NCBI RefSeq assembly: GCF_049532965.1
Contig: NZ_CP186694.1
Span: forward strand, 4,216,001 to 4,280,000
Direction of reading: 5' to 3'
Length of the DNA stretch: 64,000 nucleotides
DNA from: Roseateles sp049532965
Lineage (GTDB): Bacteria > Pseudomonadota > Gammaproteobacteria > Burkholderiales > Burkholderiaceae_C
The notes under the pieces were generated by a model, which ran no database searches, was not told the DNA's origin, and saw only the letters and a list, made by a program, of their open reading frames with translations. Positions 20,288 through 29,025 of the stretch are shown one piece after another. A program made the translations under genes and the position numbers. Positions within the stretch are counted from its first letter, which is position 1. Each line of letters starts with the position of its first letter.

Positions 20288-20323
20288 GAAAAAACCCGCG
20301 GGACGCAAGCGTCGCGCGGGTTT
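20288..20323 (-). terminator. Rho-independent terminator of terC
   Basis: On the minus strand CCCGCGCGACGC-TTGC-GTCCCGCGGG-type hairpin is followed by TTTTTTC, 40 bases past the terC stop. Confidence 0.8.
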
Positions 20324-20362
20324 CGGCGGGACCCCTCCGGAGACGCCGGAAGGCCCGCAGGG

Positions 20363-21352
20363 TTAGTTCATGGCGTTGGAGGCACCTTCCCGACGATGCT
20401 CCGGGAGCTTGGGGGCGGTCTTCACGCTCCACACCATGGTGATCGCCAGGATCGCCACCACCACGCCCAGCGACAGCAGCACCGGAATCTTGATGACGTC
20501 GATCAGCATCATCTTGGCGCCGATGAACACCAGCACCACCGCCAGGCCGTAGCTGAGCAGATGGAACTTGGACGCCATCGCCGCCAGCAGGAAGTACATC
20601 GCACGCAGGCCCAGGATCGCGAAGATGTTGGAGCTCAGCACGATGAACGGGTCGGAGGTGATCGCGAAGATCGCCGGGATGGAGTCCACCGCGAAGATCA
20701 CGTCGGTCATGCCCACCAGCGCGATCACCAGCAGCATCGGGGTGGCGATGCGCTTGCCGTTCTCGACGGTGAAGAAGCGTTCGCCCTCGAAGTTCTTGCT
20801 GACCGGCAGCACGCGACGCAGCAGCTTCAGTGCGGGGTTGTCCTCGAGATCGGGCTCCTTGCCGGCCGCCCACCACATCTTGATGCCGGTGATCAGCAGG
20901 AAGGCGCCGAAGAGGTACAGGATCCAGTGGAACTGCGCGATGAGCCACCCGCCCACCAGGATCATCACCGTGCGCAGCACGATGGCCCCGATGATGCCCA
21001 TCATGAGCACCCGCTTCTGGTAGGCCGAAGGCACCGCGAAGTAAGTGAAGATCATCAGGAAGACAAAGATGTTGTCGACCGCCAGCGACTTCTCGATGAG
21101 GTAGCCGGTGATGAACTCGAGCGCCTTGGTGTTGGCGAGCTCCGTGCTGCCGGAGCCGTCGCGCACGGCCCACCACAGCAGTCCCATGAAGGCCACGCTC
21201 AGCGCGACCCAGATGAGGGACCAGTTGATCGCTTCCTTGACGCCCACTTCGTGCGCGCCCTGCTTGCGCAGGACGACGAAGTCCACGAACAGCGAAACGA
21301 CGACGATGCCAACAAAGACCGCCCACAGCCAGGCGGGCACGATCGTGCTCAT
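20363..21352 (-). CDS. TerC-family membrane protein (Alx-like manganese exporter)
   Basis: 329-residue inner-membrane protein with about nine helices. Family signatures include EKSLAVDNIFVFLMIF, acidic residues within helices, and VGMTDVIFAVDSIPAIFAIT. This is the long Alx/YgjT subgroup, known in Escherichia coli to export manganese. The ATG at 21352 follows AGGAGTGTTC. Its leader contains a complete yybP-ykoY riboswitch, the manganese-sensing RNA found upstream of this family, so Mn2+ should turn expression on. Downstream is a strong terminator, so it is monocistronic. Confidence 0.93.
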   Translation of the reverse strand: MSTIVPAWLWAVFVGIVVVSLFVDFVVLRKQGAHEVGVKEAINWSLIWVALSVAFMGLLWWAVRDGSGSTELANTKALEFITGYLIEKSLAVDNIFVFLMIFTYFAVPSAYQKRVLMMGIIGAIVLRTVMILVGGWLIAQFHWILYLFGAFLLITGIKMWWAAGKEPDLEDNPALKLLRRVLPVSKNFEGERFFTVENGKRIATPMLLVIALVGMTDVIFAVDSIPAIFAITSDPFIVLSSNIFAILGLRAMYFLLAAMASKFHLLSYGLAVVLVFIGAKMMLIDVIKIPVLLSLGVVVAILAITMVWSVKTAPKLPEHRREGASNAMN

Positions 21353-21426
21353 GAACACTCCTTGCAAGAACGGGCCAGAACGTACCGGCCCCAGAACCAC
21401 CGCGCCGCGGCTGCAGCGCGATCCGG

Positions 21427-21569
21427 CCGAAAGGTCTTGCAAGGCTGACAGGGGCAAGATCGAGACGACCCCACGAACCCGAAGTCAGGTGCAGAACCCG
21501 GCTGCCTCCCAGGCAACGTATTGACGGGCTGCTGCCGCGGCTGGCGCCGCGCGGCTACTCCCCTTTCGG
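21427..21569 (-). ncRNA. yybP-ykoY manganese riboswitch
   Basis: Read on the minus strand, the leader of terC begins CCGAAAGGGGAGTAGC and ends GCAAGACCTTTCGG. These are the two conserved strands of the yybP-ykoY aptamer: GGGGAGUAGC in one loop, GCAAGACCUU in the other, closed by an 8-base P1 stem (CCGAAAGG with CCTTTCGG). GC-rich hairpins fill the middle. It ends 74 bases before the start codon. The class binds Mn2+ and activates export genes. Confidence 0.9.
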
Positions 21570-21647
21570 AAGCTGCGGATTATCCTGCGTTGTTCGCGTT
21601 TTCAACTTCGTATTTTTCTGATGTCGAGTGCCGGTATGCTGGTCGGC

Positions 21648-22004
21648 ATGAAAACACTGACCCGTTGGCTGCTGCTGGCGGCCGCGCTGCTGCTGGTGGC
21701 GCATCTGTATCCCGGCGTTCAGGTGAAGGGCTTCGTCACCGCGCTGATCGCGGCCTTCGTGCTGGGGCTGTTCAACACCATCCTGCGCCCGGTGCTGGTC
21801 CTGCTGACGCTGCCGGTCACGTTGCTGACGCTGGGACTCTTCCTGTTCGTCATCAATGCGCTGCTGTTCTGGGCGGCCGCCACGGTGCTGGACGGCTTCA
21901 CCGTGGCCGGCTTTGGCGCGGCGCTGATCGGTTCGCTGATCTATTCGCTGTGCGGCATGGCGATCGACGTGCTGATCGAGCGCCTGTTTCCCGACAGCGA
22001 ATGA
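21648..22004 (+). CDS. Phage holin family 4 / YvlD-like membrane protein
   Basis: 118-residue protein with four hydrophobic helices (WLLLAAALLLVAHLYP, ALIAAFVLGLFNTIL, LLTLPVTLLTLGLFLFVINALLFW, GAALIGSLIYSLCGMAIDVLI). The phrase FNTILRPVLVLLTLPVTLLTLGLF-like core is the hallmark of the mycobacterial-4TM/holin-4 superfamily of chromosomal proteins. Function unknown; it is not evidence of a prophage. An upstream in-frame ATG at 21621 exists, but MKTLTRWLL at 21648 gives the typical N-terminus. Confidence 0.82.
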   Translation: MKTLTRWLLLAAALLLVAHLYPGVQVKGFVTALIAAFVLGLFNTILRPVLVLLTLPVTLLTLGLFLFVINALLFWAAATVLDGFTVAGFGAALIGSLIYSLCGMAIDVLIERLFPDSE

Positions 22005-22007
22005 AGA

Positions 22008-22028
22008 AGGCCGCTCCTTGGAGCGGCC
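22008..22028. terminator. Hairpin between convergent genes
   Basis: GGCCGCTCC-TTG-GAGCGGCC stem just after the holin-like gene and before the end of the M48 protease gene. The following T run is weak on both strands. Confidence 0.45.
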
Positions 22029-22070
22029 TGGTCATGATGGCCTCTGAGGTTCAGGGGCGTTCATGGGAGT

Positions 22071-23645
22071 TCAGGGTTCGGCGCCCGGCGGCACGCCGCG
22101 CGGGTACATCTCGGCGAGCAGCTGACGGCGCTCATAGCGCAGCTCTCGCAGCCGGGCATCGATGACCGAAGCCTCGAACTGATCCGCCTTCTTGTCGCGC
22201 GCCTGGAACTCCGCCGAGGCGAACCGGTCAATGGCGCCGGTGATGTCGCCCAGCGCCGCGCGAGCTTCGCCCTGGGCCCGCAAGGACCGCAGCGGCTGCC
22301 TGAGCTGCTCCCACAACACGCCGCTTTGCTGCCACGCCAGCGCGTCGTGGGCGCGGAGCGCGAGGTGGGTCTGCAGCGCTTCGGCGGCTTCCCGTTTGAC
22401 TTCGGGCCGGGGGTCCGCCTGTGCCAGATCGGCCCGCATCATGAGCATCGGCCGTGACCGTTCGCCCTTCAGCGGCTCAAGCGCGGCAAGGCCCGCCTCC
22501 GACTTGCCACGCGCCAGTTCCAGCTCGGCCCTCGCGTAGACGAGCAGCCGCTTCGCGCCCGGGTCCGCGCCGAGCAAGCCCGCCAGCGCATCGGCCGTCT
22601 TCAGCGAGGCCTCGGCGCGAGAGAAGTCGCGCAGCTTGATGGAGGCCAGCGCACTCGTGTAGCGAGCGGCCAGTTGATCGATGTTCTCTTTCTGCCGCGA
22701 GCCGCCATCCAGCGCCTGCAGCACGCGCCAGGGATCCGTGCGCTGGTCCATCAGCACGCGGGCGCGGGCGGCCATGAGCACATGCTCGGTCGTGCCCACC
22801 AGCTTGCCGGGCCCGGCGGTGCCAAGGCGGGCGCGGGCCTCGCCGATCCGCTCGCTGGTCAGCGGGTGACTGCGCAGGTAGGGGTAGGCGCCGGAATCCA
22901 TCAGGTGATAGGCCTGCTCCATGCGCTCGAACATGCTGGCCATGCCGGCGGGCTGGTATCCGGCCTGCGTCATCACCTGGAAGCCGACCCGGTCGGCCTC
23001 GCGCTCCATGTCGCGTGAGAAGTTCAGCTGCGCCTGCGCGGCGGCGGCCTGGCTCGTCACGATCGCGGCCTGGGCGCCGTCCATGCTGCGCGACTTCGCC
23101 GCGGCAAGGATGCCCAGCAGCAGTCCCACGGTGGCAAGCGTGCTGGTACGGCTGTCGCCGATGATGCTTCGGGCGATGTGCCGTTGGGTGACGTGCGAGA
23201 GCTCGTGGCCGAGGACGGAGGCCAGTTCGTCGCGGGCGCCGGTCATCGCGATGAGGCCCAGGTGGACGCCGACGTAGCCGCCCGGCAGCGCGAAGGCGTT
23301 GACCGACTTGTCGCGCACGAGGAACAACTCCCAGGCAAAGCGGTCGCTGGTGTCCTCGCTGATGTTGCCGAGCCGGCGTGCCGCGTCGACCAGCGGCTGC
23401 CAGGTGTTCTGCGCGTACTCGAGCAGCAGCGGGTCATCGATGTAGTCGGGGTCGATGCGGATCTGGCGCATCACCTGGTCGCCGAGCTTCTTCTCTGCGC
23501 CGATGCTGACGTCCGCGGACACGGAATCGCCCAATGCGGGGAGATTCACCTGCGCCTGCGCGACGGCGGTCTGCCCCAGCAGCGCGGCGCTGAGCAGCAC
23601 CGCCAGGCAGCGCCGGGAGAAGGGAATGGGGTTCAGTCGCTTCAA
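22071..23645 (-). CDS. M48-family metalloprotease (BepA-like) with TPR-like C-terminus
   Basis: About 524 residues, periplasmic. The active site reads VLGHELSHVTQRH (HExxH) with the third ligand Glu in MEREADRVGF. The C-terminal half is helical repeats (RAEASLKTADAL, AGLAALEPLKGE), as in BepA/YfgC, which degrades misassembled outer-membrane proteins. I choose a TTG start at 23645, because it follows GGAG and gives a clean signal peptide (MKRLNPIPFSRR ... AVAQA). A longer GTG start at 23720 would overlap the divergent moaC start. Confidence 0.88.
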   Translation of the reverse strand: MKRLNPIPFSRRCLAVLLSAALLGQTAVAQAQVNLPALGDSVSADVSIGAEKKLGDQVMRQIRIDPDYIDDPLLLEYAQNTWQPLVDAARRLGNISEDTSDRFAWELFLVRDKSVNAFALPGGYVGVHLGLIAMTGARDELASVLGHELSHVTQRHIARSIIGDSRTSTLATVGLLLGILAAAKSRSMDGAQAAIVTSQAAAAQAQLNFSRDMEREADRVGFQVMTQAGYQPAGMASMFERMEQAYHLMDSGAYPYLRSHPLTSERIGEARARLGTAGPGKLVGTTEHVLMAARARVLMDQRTDPWRVLQALDGGSRQKENIDQLAARYTSALASIKLRDFSRAEASLKTADALAGLLGADPGAKRLLVYARAELELARGKSEAGLAALEPLKGERSRPMLMMRADLAQADPRPEVKREAAEALQTHLALRAHDALAWQQSGVLWEQLRQPLRSLRAQGEARAALGDITGAIDRFASAEFQARDKKADQFEASVIDARLRELRYERRQLLAEMYPRGVPPGAEP

Positions 23646-23707
23646 GGGATCTCCAGGGACCGGAACTATGATGACGCCTCTTCGGTTTCGCGATTGTTGC
23701 CGCCGCC

Positions 23708-24190
23708 ATGAGCTCGCCACTGACCCATTTTGACGCCGACGGGCAAGCCCACATGGTGGACGTGTCGGGCAAGGATGTCACGCACCGGGTGGCACGTGCG
23801 GCGGGGCGGATCCGGATGAAGCCGGAAACGCTGGCGCTGATTCGCGATGGGAACGCAAAGAAGGGCGATGTGATCGGGGTCGCGCGCATCGCCGCGCTTC
23901 AGGGCGCGAAGCGAACCTCGGACCTGGTGCCGTTGTGCCATCCGCTGCCGATCACACGAGTGAAAGTGGACTTCGAGCTCGATGAGTCGGCGAACGCGGT
24001 GGTCTGCACGGCGCAGGTGGAGACACTGGGACGCACGGGCGTCGAGATGGAGGCGTTGACCGCCGTCCAGGTGGGGCTGCTCACCGTCTACGACATGTGC
24101 AAGGCGGCCGACCGCGGCATGGTGATGGAGCAGATCCGCGTGCTGGAGAAGCAGGGCGGGAAGTCGGGGGAGTGGGTGGCGGAGGTGTGA
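23708..24190 (+). CDS. moaC: Cyclic pyranopterin monophosphate synthase MoaC
   Basis: Converts the MoaA product to cyclic pyranopterin monophosphate in molybdenum cofactor synthesis; cytoplasmic hexamer. 160 residues, full length. Diagnostic stretches: MVDVSGKDVTHRVARAAGRI, ARIAALQGAKRTSDLVPLCH, GRTGVEMEALTAVQVGLLTV and YDMCKAADRGM. Divergent from the M48 gene. No other moa gene lies beside it. Confidence 0.97.
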   Translation: MSSPLTHFDADGQAHMVDVSGKDVTHRVARAAGRIRMKPETLALIRDGNAKKGDVIGVARIAALQGAKRTSDLVPLCHPLPITRVKVDFELDESANAVVCTAQVETLGRTGVEMEALTAVQVGLLTVYDMCKAADRGMVMEQIRVLEKQGGKSGEWVAEV

Positions 24191-24220
24191 GCGAAGGCCA
24201 TCCCCCTTTGAATGGTCCGT

Positions 24221-26014
24221 TCAGCGCAACTCCCTGAAGCTGTACTCCCGCTGCGGCGGCTCGCACTGGAAAGGCTTCCCGGCCGCTCCCATCGCTGCCA
24301 CCTCTTCGCATTCCGCAAGCCACTCCTGGCTGGCCGAATTGCGGAACTCGCGCAGACGCTGAACCAGATATCTCGCCTTGTCGGTCTCGCCGACCGCGTT
24401 CAGAGAACGAGCCCACGCCATCAGAAGCCGGGTATCGATCAGATGGTGACCCGTGCGCCGCGCCGCCTCGAGCGCAGCTGCGCCAGGGGGCTGCACCGTC
24501 GCTTCGGCGTAATCGGCCTGGAGCGCAAACAGCGGCGATCGTTGCCCGGCGGCAATACGCTCATCCAGCGAGGCCGCGCCTGCCGGAGGCGCGTAGATGT
24601 GCACGATGCGCAGGTAGTCGACCACGACCAGCGGCACTGCCGCCGCAATGGCAATGCCCAGCGCGGCCATCCACGGTCGGCGCTGAGGTGAGTCCGCGCT
24701 CAACGTACCGACCTCACGCTCGGCCTGAGCCATGCACAGCCCATATGCGAGCGCGGCGGGTAGCAGGAAATAGGCGTACCAGAGCGGGTACTCAAACTGG
24801 CTGTGCAGGCCAATCATCGCCACCAGCATGCCAGCACATCTCGTTGCGGCGCTCCCGTGAAGCATGCGCCTGAAGCCCTGCCACAGGCCCCAAGCCACCA
24901 GCGCGAGGGTCAGCACGCCCAGCGGCAAGCCCATCTCCACGAGCAACTGCATCTCGAGGTTGTGCGTGTGATCGAAGAACGCGACCGGGCGGTCCGGGAA
25001 CGGCGTCATCGTCCAGGCGAAGTTGAAGTCGCCCCAGCCGGAGCCGGTCAGCGGATAGCGCATCAGCAACTCCTCGGCGTTCTTCAGGATCGCCAGGCGG
25101 GAAGGGGAGCCGGCGCCTTCCTCCGACACACGCGATTGCGCGCCGAAGGCGTGATGGCTCAGCGCGGTGTAAACCTCGAGCAGCCCCCAGCCGATGGCGA
25201 ACATGATCAGCGTCGATCCCAGTGCGATGCGCACCCGCGGCGCGAGCCGGCGATCGATCGCGCCCCAGATCGCGAGCATCGCCACGCCGATCATGCCGGT
25301 GCGCGAGGCGCTGAGCAGGACGCAGAAGACGAAGAGAAAGAGCAGCACGTGCAGCGCGACGGTGCCGCGCAGCGCTCCCCCCAGACGACGGGCGAGCCAA
25401 CCGCCTTGAGCCAGCCACACGGATGCGACGCAGGCCCACATGAGCAGGCTGGCGAGGTGATTGGGCTGGCGCATGTTGCCGACCGCGCGACCCGCCAGTC
25501 CCGAACGTGCGATGACGGTGCCGTCGGCCAGCGACGGGAAGAACATCTGGACAAAGCTGACGATGACGCTCAGCAGGCCGGCACCGACAAGGGCGATGCA
25601 GAAGATTGTCAGCACTTGGTCTCGCTGGCCGGCCACCACGGCGCGGCTGGTCTGCACGGCGAGCAACGCGCCCAGCAGCATCGCAATGCTGGTCAGCGAC
25701 ATGGACCAAGGGAGCCCATGGGTGAACGGCGCGGCCAATGCGACGGTGGTCATCAGCAGCAGGGCGAGGGACACACCGTCGTTGCGCCAACCTGGGCTCA
25801 GGGAGCGCCCCCACGCGAGACCGGCGACCCATAGTCCCAGGCCGGCGAAGGCCATCAGCTGGTTGTAGAGCGTGGCCGATGGCGTCTGGTTGTAGGCGAT
25901 CAGCGGCGCCAGCGTGACGCCGAGCAGCAGACCGATCAAGGTCAGCGGCTGTCGGTGAGGCGCGGAAGGGACGGCGATGAGGTCGGCGGCAGGCGCTGTC
26001 GCGGCGAGCGTCAT
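24221..26014 (-). CDS. PglL-type O-oligosaccharyltransferase (Wzy_C family)
   Basis: 597-residue polytopic inner-membrane protein that should transfer lipid-linked glycans to Ser/Thr of exported proteins. Key regions: VGNMRQPNHLASLLMW (the GNxxQPNHLA motif typical of PglL_A proteins), SGWGDFNFAW, FFDHTHNLEMQLLVEMG with the conserved His-Asn, and SQFEYPLWYAYF. A C-terminal Wzy_C_2 domain with a soluble tail follows. It lies near pilin and TfpZ-type genes, so pilin is the likely acceptor. Confidence 0.9.
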   Translation of the reverse strand: MTLAATAPAADLIAVPSAPHRQPLTLIGLLLGVTLAPLIAYNQTPSATLYNQLMAFAGLGLWVAGLAWGRSLSPGWRNDGVSLALLLMTTVALAAPFTHGLPWSMSLTSIAMLLGALLAVQTSRAVVAGQRDQVLTIFCIALVGAGLLSVIVSFVQMFFPSLADGTVIARSGLAGRAVGNMRQPNHLASLLMWACVASVWLAQGGWLARRLGGALRGTVALHVLLFLFVFCVLLSASRTGMIGVAMLAIWGAIDRRLAPRVRIALGSTLIMFAIGWGLLEVYTALSHHAFGAQSRVSEEGAGSPSRLAILKNAEELLMRYPLTGSGWGDFNFAWTMTPFPDRPVAFFDHTHNLEMQLLVEMGLPLGVLTLALVAWGLWQGFRRMLHGSAATRCAGMLVAMIGLHSQFEYPLWYAYFLLPAALAYGLCMAQAEREVGTLSADSPQRRPWMAALGIAIAAAVPLVVVDYLRIVHIYAPPAGAASLDERIAAGQRSPLFALQADYAEATVQPPGAAALEAARRTGHHLIDTRLLMAWARSLNAVGETDKARYLVQRLREFRNSASQEWLAECEEVAAMGAAGKPFQCEPPQREYSFRELR

Positions 26015-26084
26015 GAACGGTGCGGGCGATCGTGGGGACAGGGCGGAACTCTAACGCCCTGAGGCGACTGTCATCATTCCGCCG

Positions 26085-26864
26085 TCAGTCGGCATTGATC
26101 GGCGCGAAGCCGACGGGATCACCGGTCGTCTTGTCGACCAGCACCGACCAGTCGTTGCGGCGGGCCAGCATCGGAAGGTAGAGCAATCGGCTTGGCGGCA
26201 ACCCTGTCCGTTCAATCCCGCTCCGCAAACCGTCGACTTCTGGATGCGTGGCCAGCCAGTCCGCCACCGGACGGCCCGCCTTTAGCGCGCGCTGACGCGA
26301 CTGGGAGTCCCACTCACGCCAGTACCTCGGGCGCGCCCCGAGATCGAGACCCGCCATTCCCTTCATGATGGCATCGAGCTTGTCGTTATCGTCTGGCAGG
26401 TTCACATCCACCAATCTCGGACCTGTTACGGACAAAGACCGCAAAGGCGGCGATGCCAGCGGCAGTTCGGCTTCTTCGACGCCTATGGCGGTCGTTACAC
26501 GAAAGCGGTCGACTTCCAACGCGAGCACGACCGGCCTCGACATGTAGACCGCATACAGGCCATAACCCAGGGCTGCAAGCTGTAACAAGACAATGATGGT
26601 CAGATCCCGCCGAAGTTCGGTGCGAGGTTTGCGCAGATCGAAGATGGCCAGCGTAATGAGTGGCCCCATGATGACGTCCACCGTCATTAGCAGGAACAGC
26701 AGATCCTCTCCGCCCGAGACGATGCGGTACGGCCATGGATACCAGACCAGCAACACCACGGCGGCGGCGCACGCAGCGACGATCAGACAGGACAGCAAGT
26801 GAATGCCGGCGGCTCGCAGCCGCTTCGGCCAATTCAAGGAAGAGATCGGCTGCGAAGGAGTCAT
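26085..26864 (-). CDS. TfpX/TfpZ-type type IV pilin accessory protein
   Basis: 259-residue membrane protein. An N-terminal helix (HLLSCLIVAACAAAVVLLVW), the phrase WYPWPYRIVSGGEDLLFLL, a second helix (DVIMGPLITLAIFD) and a third (IIVLLQLAALGYGLYAVYM) match the TfpX/TfpZ family found beside pilin genes in Pseudomonas and other groups. The soluble part ends VDKTTGDPVGFAPINAD. Proposed to help pilin stability or assembly. The ATG at 26864 overlaps the upstream ligase stop (ATGA); another ATG at 26873 is possible. Confidence 0.85.
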   Translation of the reverse strand: MTPSQPISSLNWPKRLRAAGIHLLSCLIVAACAAAVVLLVWYPWPYRIVSGGEDLLFLLMTVDVIMGPLITLAIFDLRKPRTELRRDLTIIVLLQLAALGYGLYAVYMSRPVVLALEVDRFRVTTAIGVEEAELPLASPPLRSLSVTGPRLVDVNLPDDNDKLDAIMKGMAGLDLGARPRYWREWDSQSRQRALKAGRPVADWLATHPEVDGLRSGIERTGLPPSRLLYLPMLARRNDWSVLVDKTTGDPVGFAPINAD

Positions 26865-28249
26865 CAGAACCATCCGTGTGTCCAGAAACGTGGGTTGACG
26901 AGACGCTCCCCGGCCGTGTGCTTCGCGCCCGTCACCGTCGGAAGCGCTGGTTTGGACGAGGCGGCCATCTCCATCGAGGCTTGCACAGCCAGCCACGCCA
27001 CGCCCAGGACCACCAGACATCGACCGACGCACATGGCAGTCCCAGCGCAATGACGTGTCGGTGCCTTGAGGGCATTCCCGTTCTTTTCCCGACGTCGCAC
27101 GGCGATCATCATTCCCAAGGTGACAGCAATCCACAGTTGGGACAGCGGCATCACGAAGTTGCCAGATGCCAGTGCATCCATCAACACTGCGACCGCGCCG
27201 GTGAACAAGCCGGCGACATGTGGCAGGCGGTCGCCGTCGACCTGCCGAAGATCACGCACCCAGCACCGCAGCCCGTAGAGCGTCAAGCCAGCGAGCAGCA
27301 ATGTTGCCGGCAGTCCGAGTTCAGCCAGGCACTGCAAGTAAACGTTGTGCGGGTGCGCCGCTTCAGCGTTGTAGGCATGGGAGAAGTGCATCGGCCCGAC
27401 GCCCAGCCAAGGCGAGGACCGCCAGAGCGCCTCGGCTTGGTGAGCTAGGTAGAGGCGCGCATAAAGGCTCGCGGACTTGCCGGACTCCAGTTCGCTGCCA
27501 CTCGGTTGCGTAACACTCCACAGGACGGCCATGAACACGGCGCCAAGCACCAACGGTAGCGCAAGCGCGAGGGCGTAGCGCAGCACGCGTCTGCCCCAAA
27601 CCGCCAGGGCAGCAGCAACACCGATCGCCAGCGCGAGCGGCGTCGCCCGACCGAAGGCCAGGTAGAGCATGACGCCGCCCATGCCCACCGCCGCCCAAGC
27701 CCAGCGGCGATTCGAACGGTCCGATTGCGCGCCCGCGATGGCCGCAAGTGCCAGAGCGGGTGTCAGCACATGGTTCAGGAAGCGCGGGTTGTCGAAACCG
27801 AACAAGGCTTCCCAGGCCATCATGGGCTCGCCAGTGAGGGCCATCATCGACCACATGGCAAAGACGGCAAGACCGTAGAAGGTCATTCCTCGAGTGACGC
27901 CCTGCAGTGCCACGTCGATGCCGGAGTCTTCCCATTGCGAGGCCAGCCATAGTGCCGAAACGAGCAACGCCACCCACAGCAGGACTTCGCGCAGCGCGAT
28001 CATTGGCTCGGCGGCATGGACACATGACGCTACTACGGACATCGCCAGCGCGGCACTGATCCATTGGAGGCGACGTGCGCCCGGCCGCGTCGCCGGCCGC
28101 TGCAGGACCCAGCATAGGCTGACCGCTAACAACAGCAGCACCTGCGCCAACCGCGAGAGATCGTGTGCGGAGTACGGTAGCCGCAGCAGCAGAACGACGA
28201 AGGGCAGCGCCCAGAGGGCACCGGGCAAGACGGCGGCGAGGCGTTTCAT
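26864..28249 (-). CDS. O-antigen ligase/oligosaccharyltransferase family membrane protein
   Basis: 461-residue polytopic protein with about ten helices and a Wzy_C core. A large periplasmic loop contains SLYARLYLAHQAEALWRSSP then LGVGPMHFSHAYNAEAAHPH and NVYLQCLAELGLPATLLL, where the conserved His-Asn pair of the ligase/OTase family is visible. It is distinct from the longer PglL protein and is directly downstream of the pilin gene, like TfpO/PilO. It may glycosylate pilin, but an O-antigen ligase role cannot be excluded. Confidence 0.83.
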   Translation of the reverse strand: MKRLAAVLPGALWALPFVVLLLRLPYSAHDLSRLAQVLLLLAVSLCWVLQRPATRPGARRLQWISAALAMSVVASCVHAAEPMIALREVLLWVALLVSALWLASQWEDSGIDVALQGVTRGMTFYGLAVFAMWSMMALTGEPMMAWEALFGFDNPRFLNHVLTPALALAAIAGAQSDRSNRRWAWAAVGMGGVMLYLAFGRATPLALAIGVAAALAVWGRRVLRYALALALPLVLGAVFMAVLWSVTQPSGSELESGKSASLYARLYLAHQAEALWRSSPWLGVGPMHFSHAYNAEAAHPHNVYLQCLAELGLPATLLLAGLTLYGLRCWVRDLRQVDGDRLPHVAGLFTGAVAVLMDALASGNFVMPLSQLWIAVTLGMMIAVRRREKNGNALKAPTRHCAGTAMCVGRCLVVLGVAWLAVQASMEMAASSKPALPTVTGAKHTAGERLVNPRFWTHGWF

Positions 28250-28292
28250 GACGGCGGATGATTTCGCACGATGGCATGATCCTCAAAAACGG

Positions 28293-28316
28293 AAAAAGGA
28301 GCCAAGGGCTCCTTTT
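28293..28316 (-). terminator. Rho-independent terminator downstream of pilin
   Basis: On the minus strand AAAGGAGCC-CTT-GGCTCC is followed by TTTTTCC. A second hairpin (TCACGCC-TCA-GGCGTGA type) directly abuts the pilin stop codon at 28352-28369. Together they should give abundant pilin mRNA with limited read-through into the ligase gene. Confidence 0.75.
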
Positions 28317-28369
28317 GATTCTGTTGCGAAGAGCTTTGAAGCTCCTCGTAGTCACGCCATGAGGCGTGA

Positions 28370-28816
28370 TCAGCTGTGCTTGCAGGCAGCGGTCAGGTAC
28401 TTGTTATGGATCGTGCCGCCGCAGGTCCAGGTGACGGCCGGGTTGGCGGCGGAGATATTAGCCGTGCCTGCGATCGTCAGGGTCAGGCCATCAACGCCCT
28501 CTCCAATGCCGGTACCCGGAGCAGTCACCGTGATCGTGCCAGCGTTATCACCGGATTGGGCGTAGCTACGGCTAGCGACGTACTTGCTGGTCACGGTGTC
28601 CAGGTTCAACTCGGCAGTGGTCGGGAAGCGATTCATCGTGGTGACGTATTCTTGAATCGCGGCCTTGGGCTGGCTGGCGACCGACATCAGTTCGGTGACC
28701 TTCGACTTCTTCATGTAGTCCGAGTAGGCCGGCAGAGCCACGGCAGCCAGGATACCGATGATCGCCACGACGATCATCAGTTCGATGAGGGTGAAACCTT
28801 GTTGAACGCGCTTCAT
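28370..28816 (-). CDS. pilA: Type IV major pilin (PilA-like)
   Basis: 148-residue type IVa prepilin. The leader MKRVQQG is cut before FTLIELMIVVAIIGILAAVA, with Glu at mature position 5. A C-terminal disulfide loop is formed by Cys132 and Cys145, and the last residue is Ser148. A terminal serine next to a TfpO/PglL-type transferase recalls Pseudomonas pilins glycosylated on that residue. The ATG at 28816 follows GGAG. A sigma-54 promoter lies 47 bases upstream. Confidence 0.95.
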   Translation of the reverse strand: MKRVQQGFTLIELMIVVAIIGILAAVALPAYSDYMKKSKVTELMSVASQPKAAIQEYVTTMNRFPTTAELNLDTVTSKYVASRSYAQSGDNAGTITVTAPGTGIGEGVDGLTLTIAGTANISAANPAVTWTCGGTIHNKYLTAACKHS

Positions 28817-28862
28817 AAAAACTCCAAACGAGAGAGTGGGGGTAGAGACGACCTCCATGTAC

Positions 28863-28877
28863 GCAGGGGCCGTGCCA
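28863..28877 (-). promoter_or_regulatory. Sigma-54 (RpoN) promoter of the pilin gene
   Basis: On the minus strand TGGCACGGCCCCTGC matches the -24/-12 consensus TGGCACG-N4-TTGC with the required GG-N10-GC spacing. Pilin genes of Pseudomonas and related bacteria use such promoters with the activator PilR. Confidence 0.8.
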
Positions 28878-28948
28878 GCCGCCTTCCCCCTTCGTTTCGT
28901 GACCCACATCACAGCCTGTCGCTCACGGGCCAGCTTCAAGTGACCTTT

Positions 28949-29004
28949 TTTGTCAGTCGCGCTGCCAAGATTTGTCAGCCGGCGTGACCCTGCCAAAGTT
29001 TGTC
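28949..29004. promoter_or_regulatory. Three TTTGTC boxes, candidate PilR binding sites
   Basis: TTTGTC occurs at 28949-28954, 28971-28976 and 28999-29004, two of them inside a repeated CTGCCAA-N1-2-TTTGTC unit. They lie 72-141 bases upstream of the sigma-54 promoter, where an NtrC-type activator such as PilR would bind. Assignment to PilR is inference. Confidence 0.5.
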
Positions 29005-29025
29005 GATCCACGTTCTCGGCCAGCC

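Noticed and set aside
21648..22004. Holin-like gene as sign of a prophage
   Set aside because: No other phage genes nearby; holin-4/YvlD proteins are common chromosomal membrane proteins.
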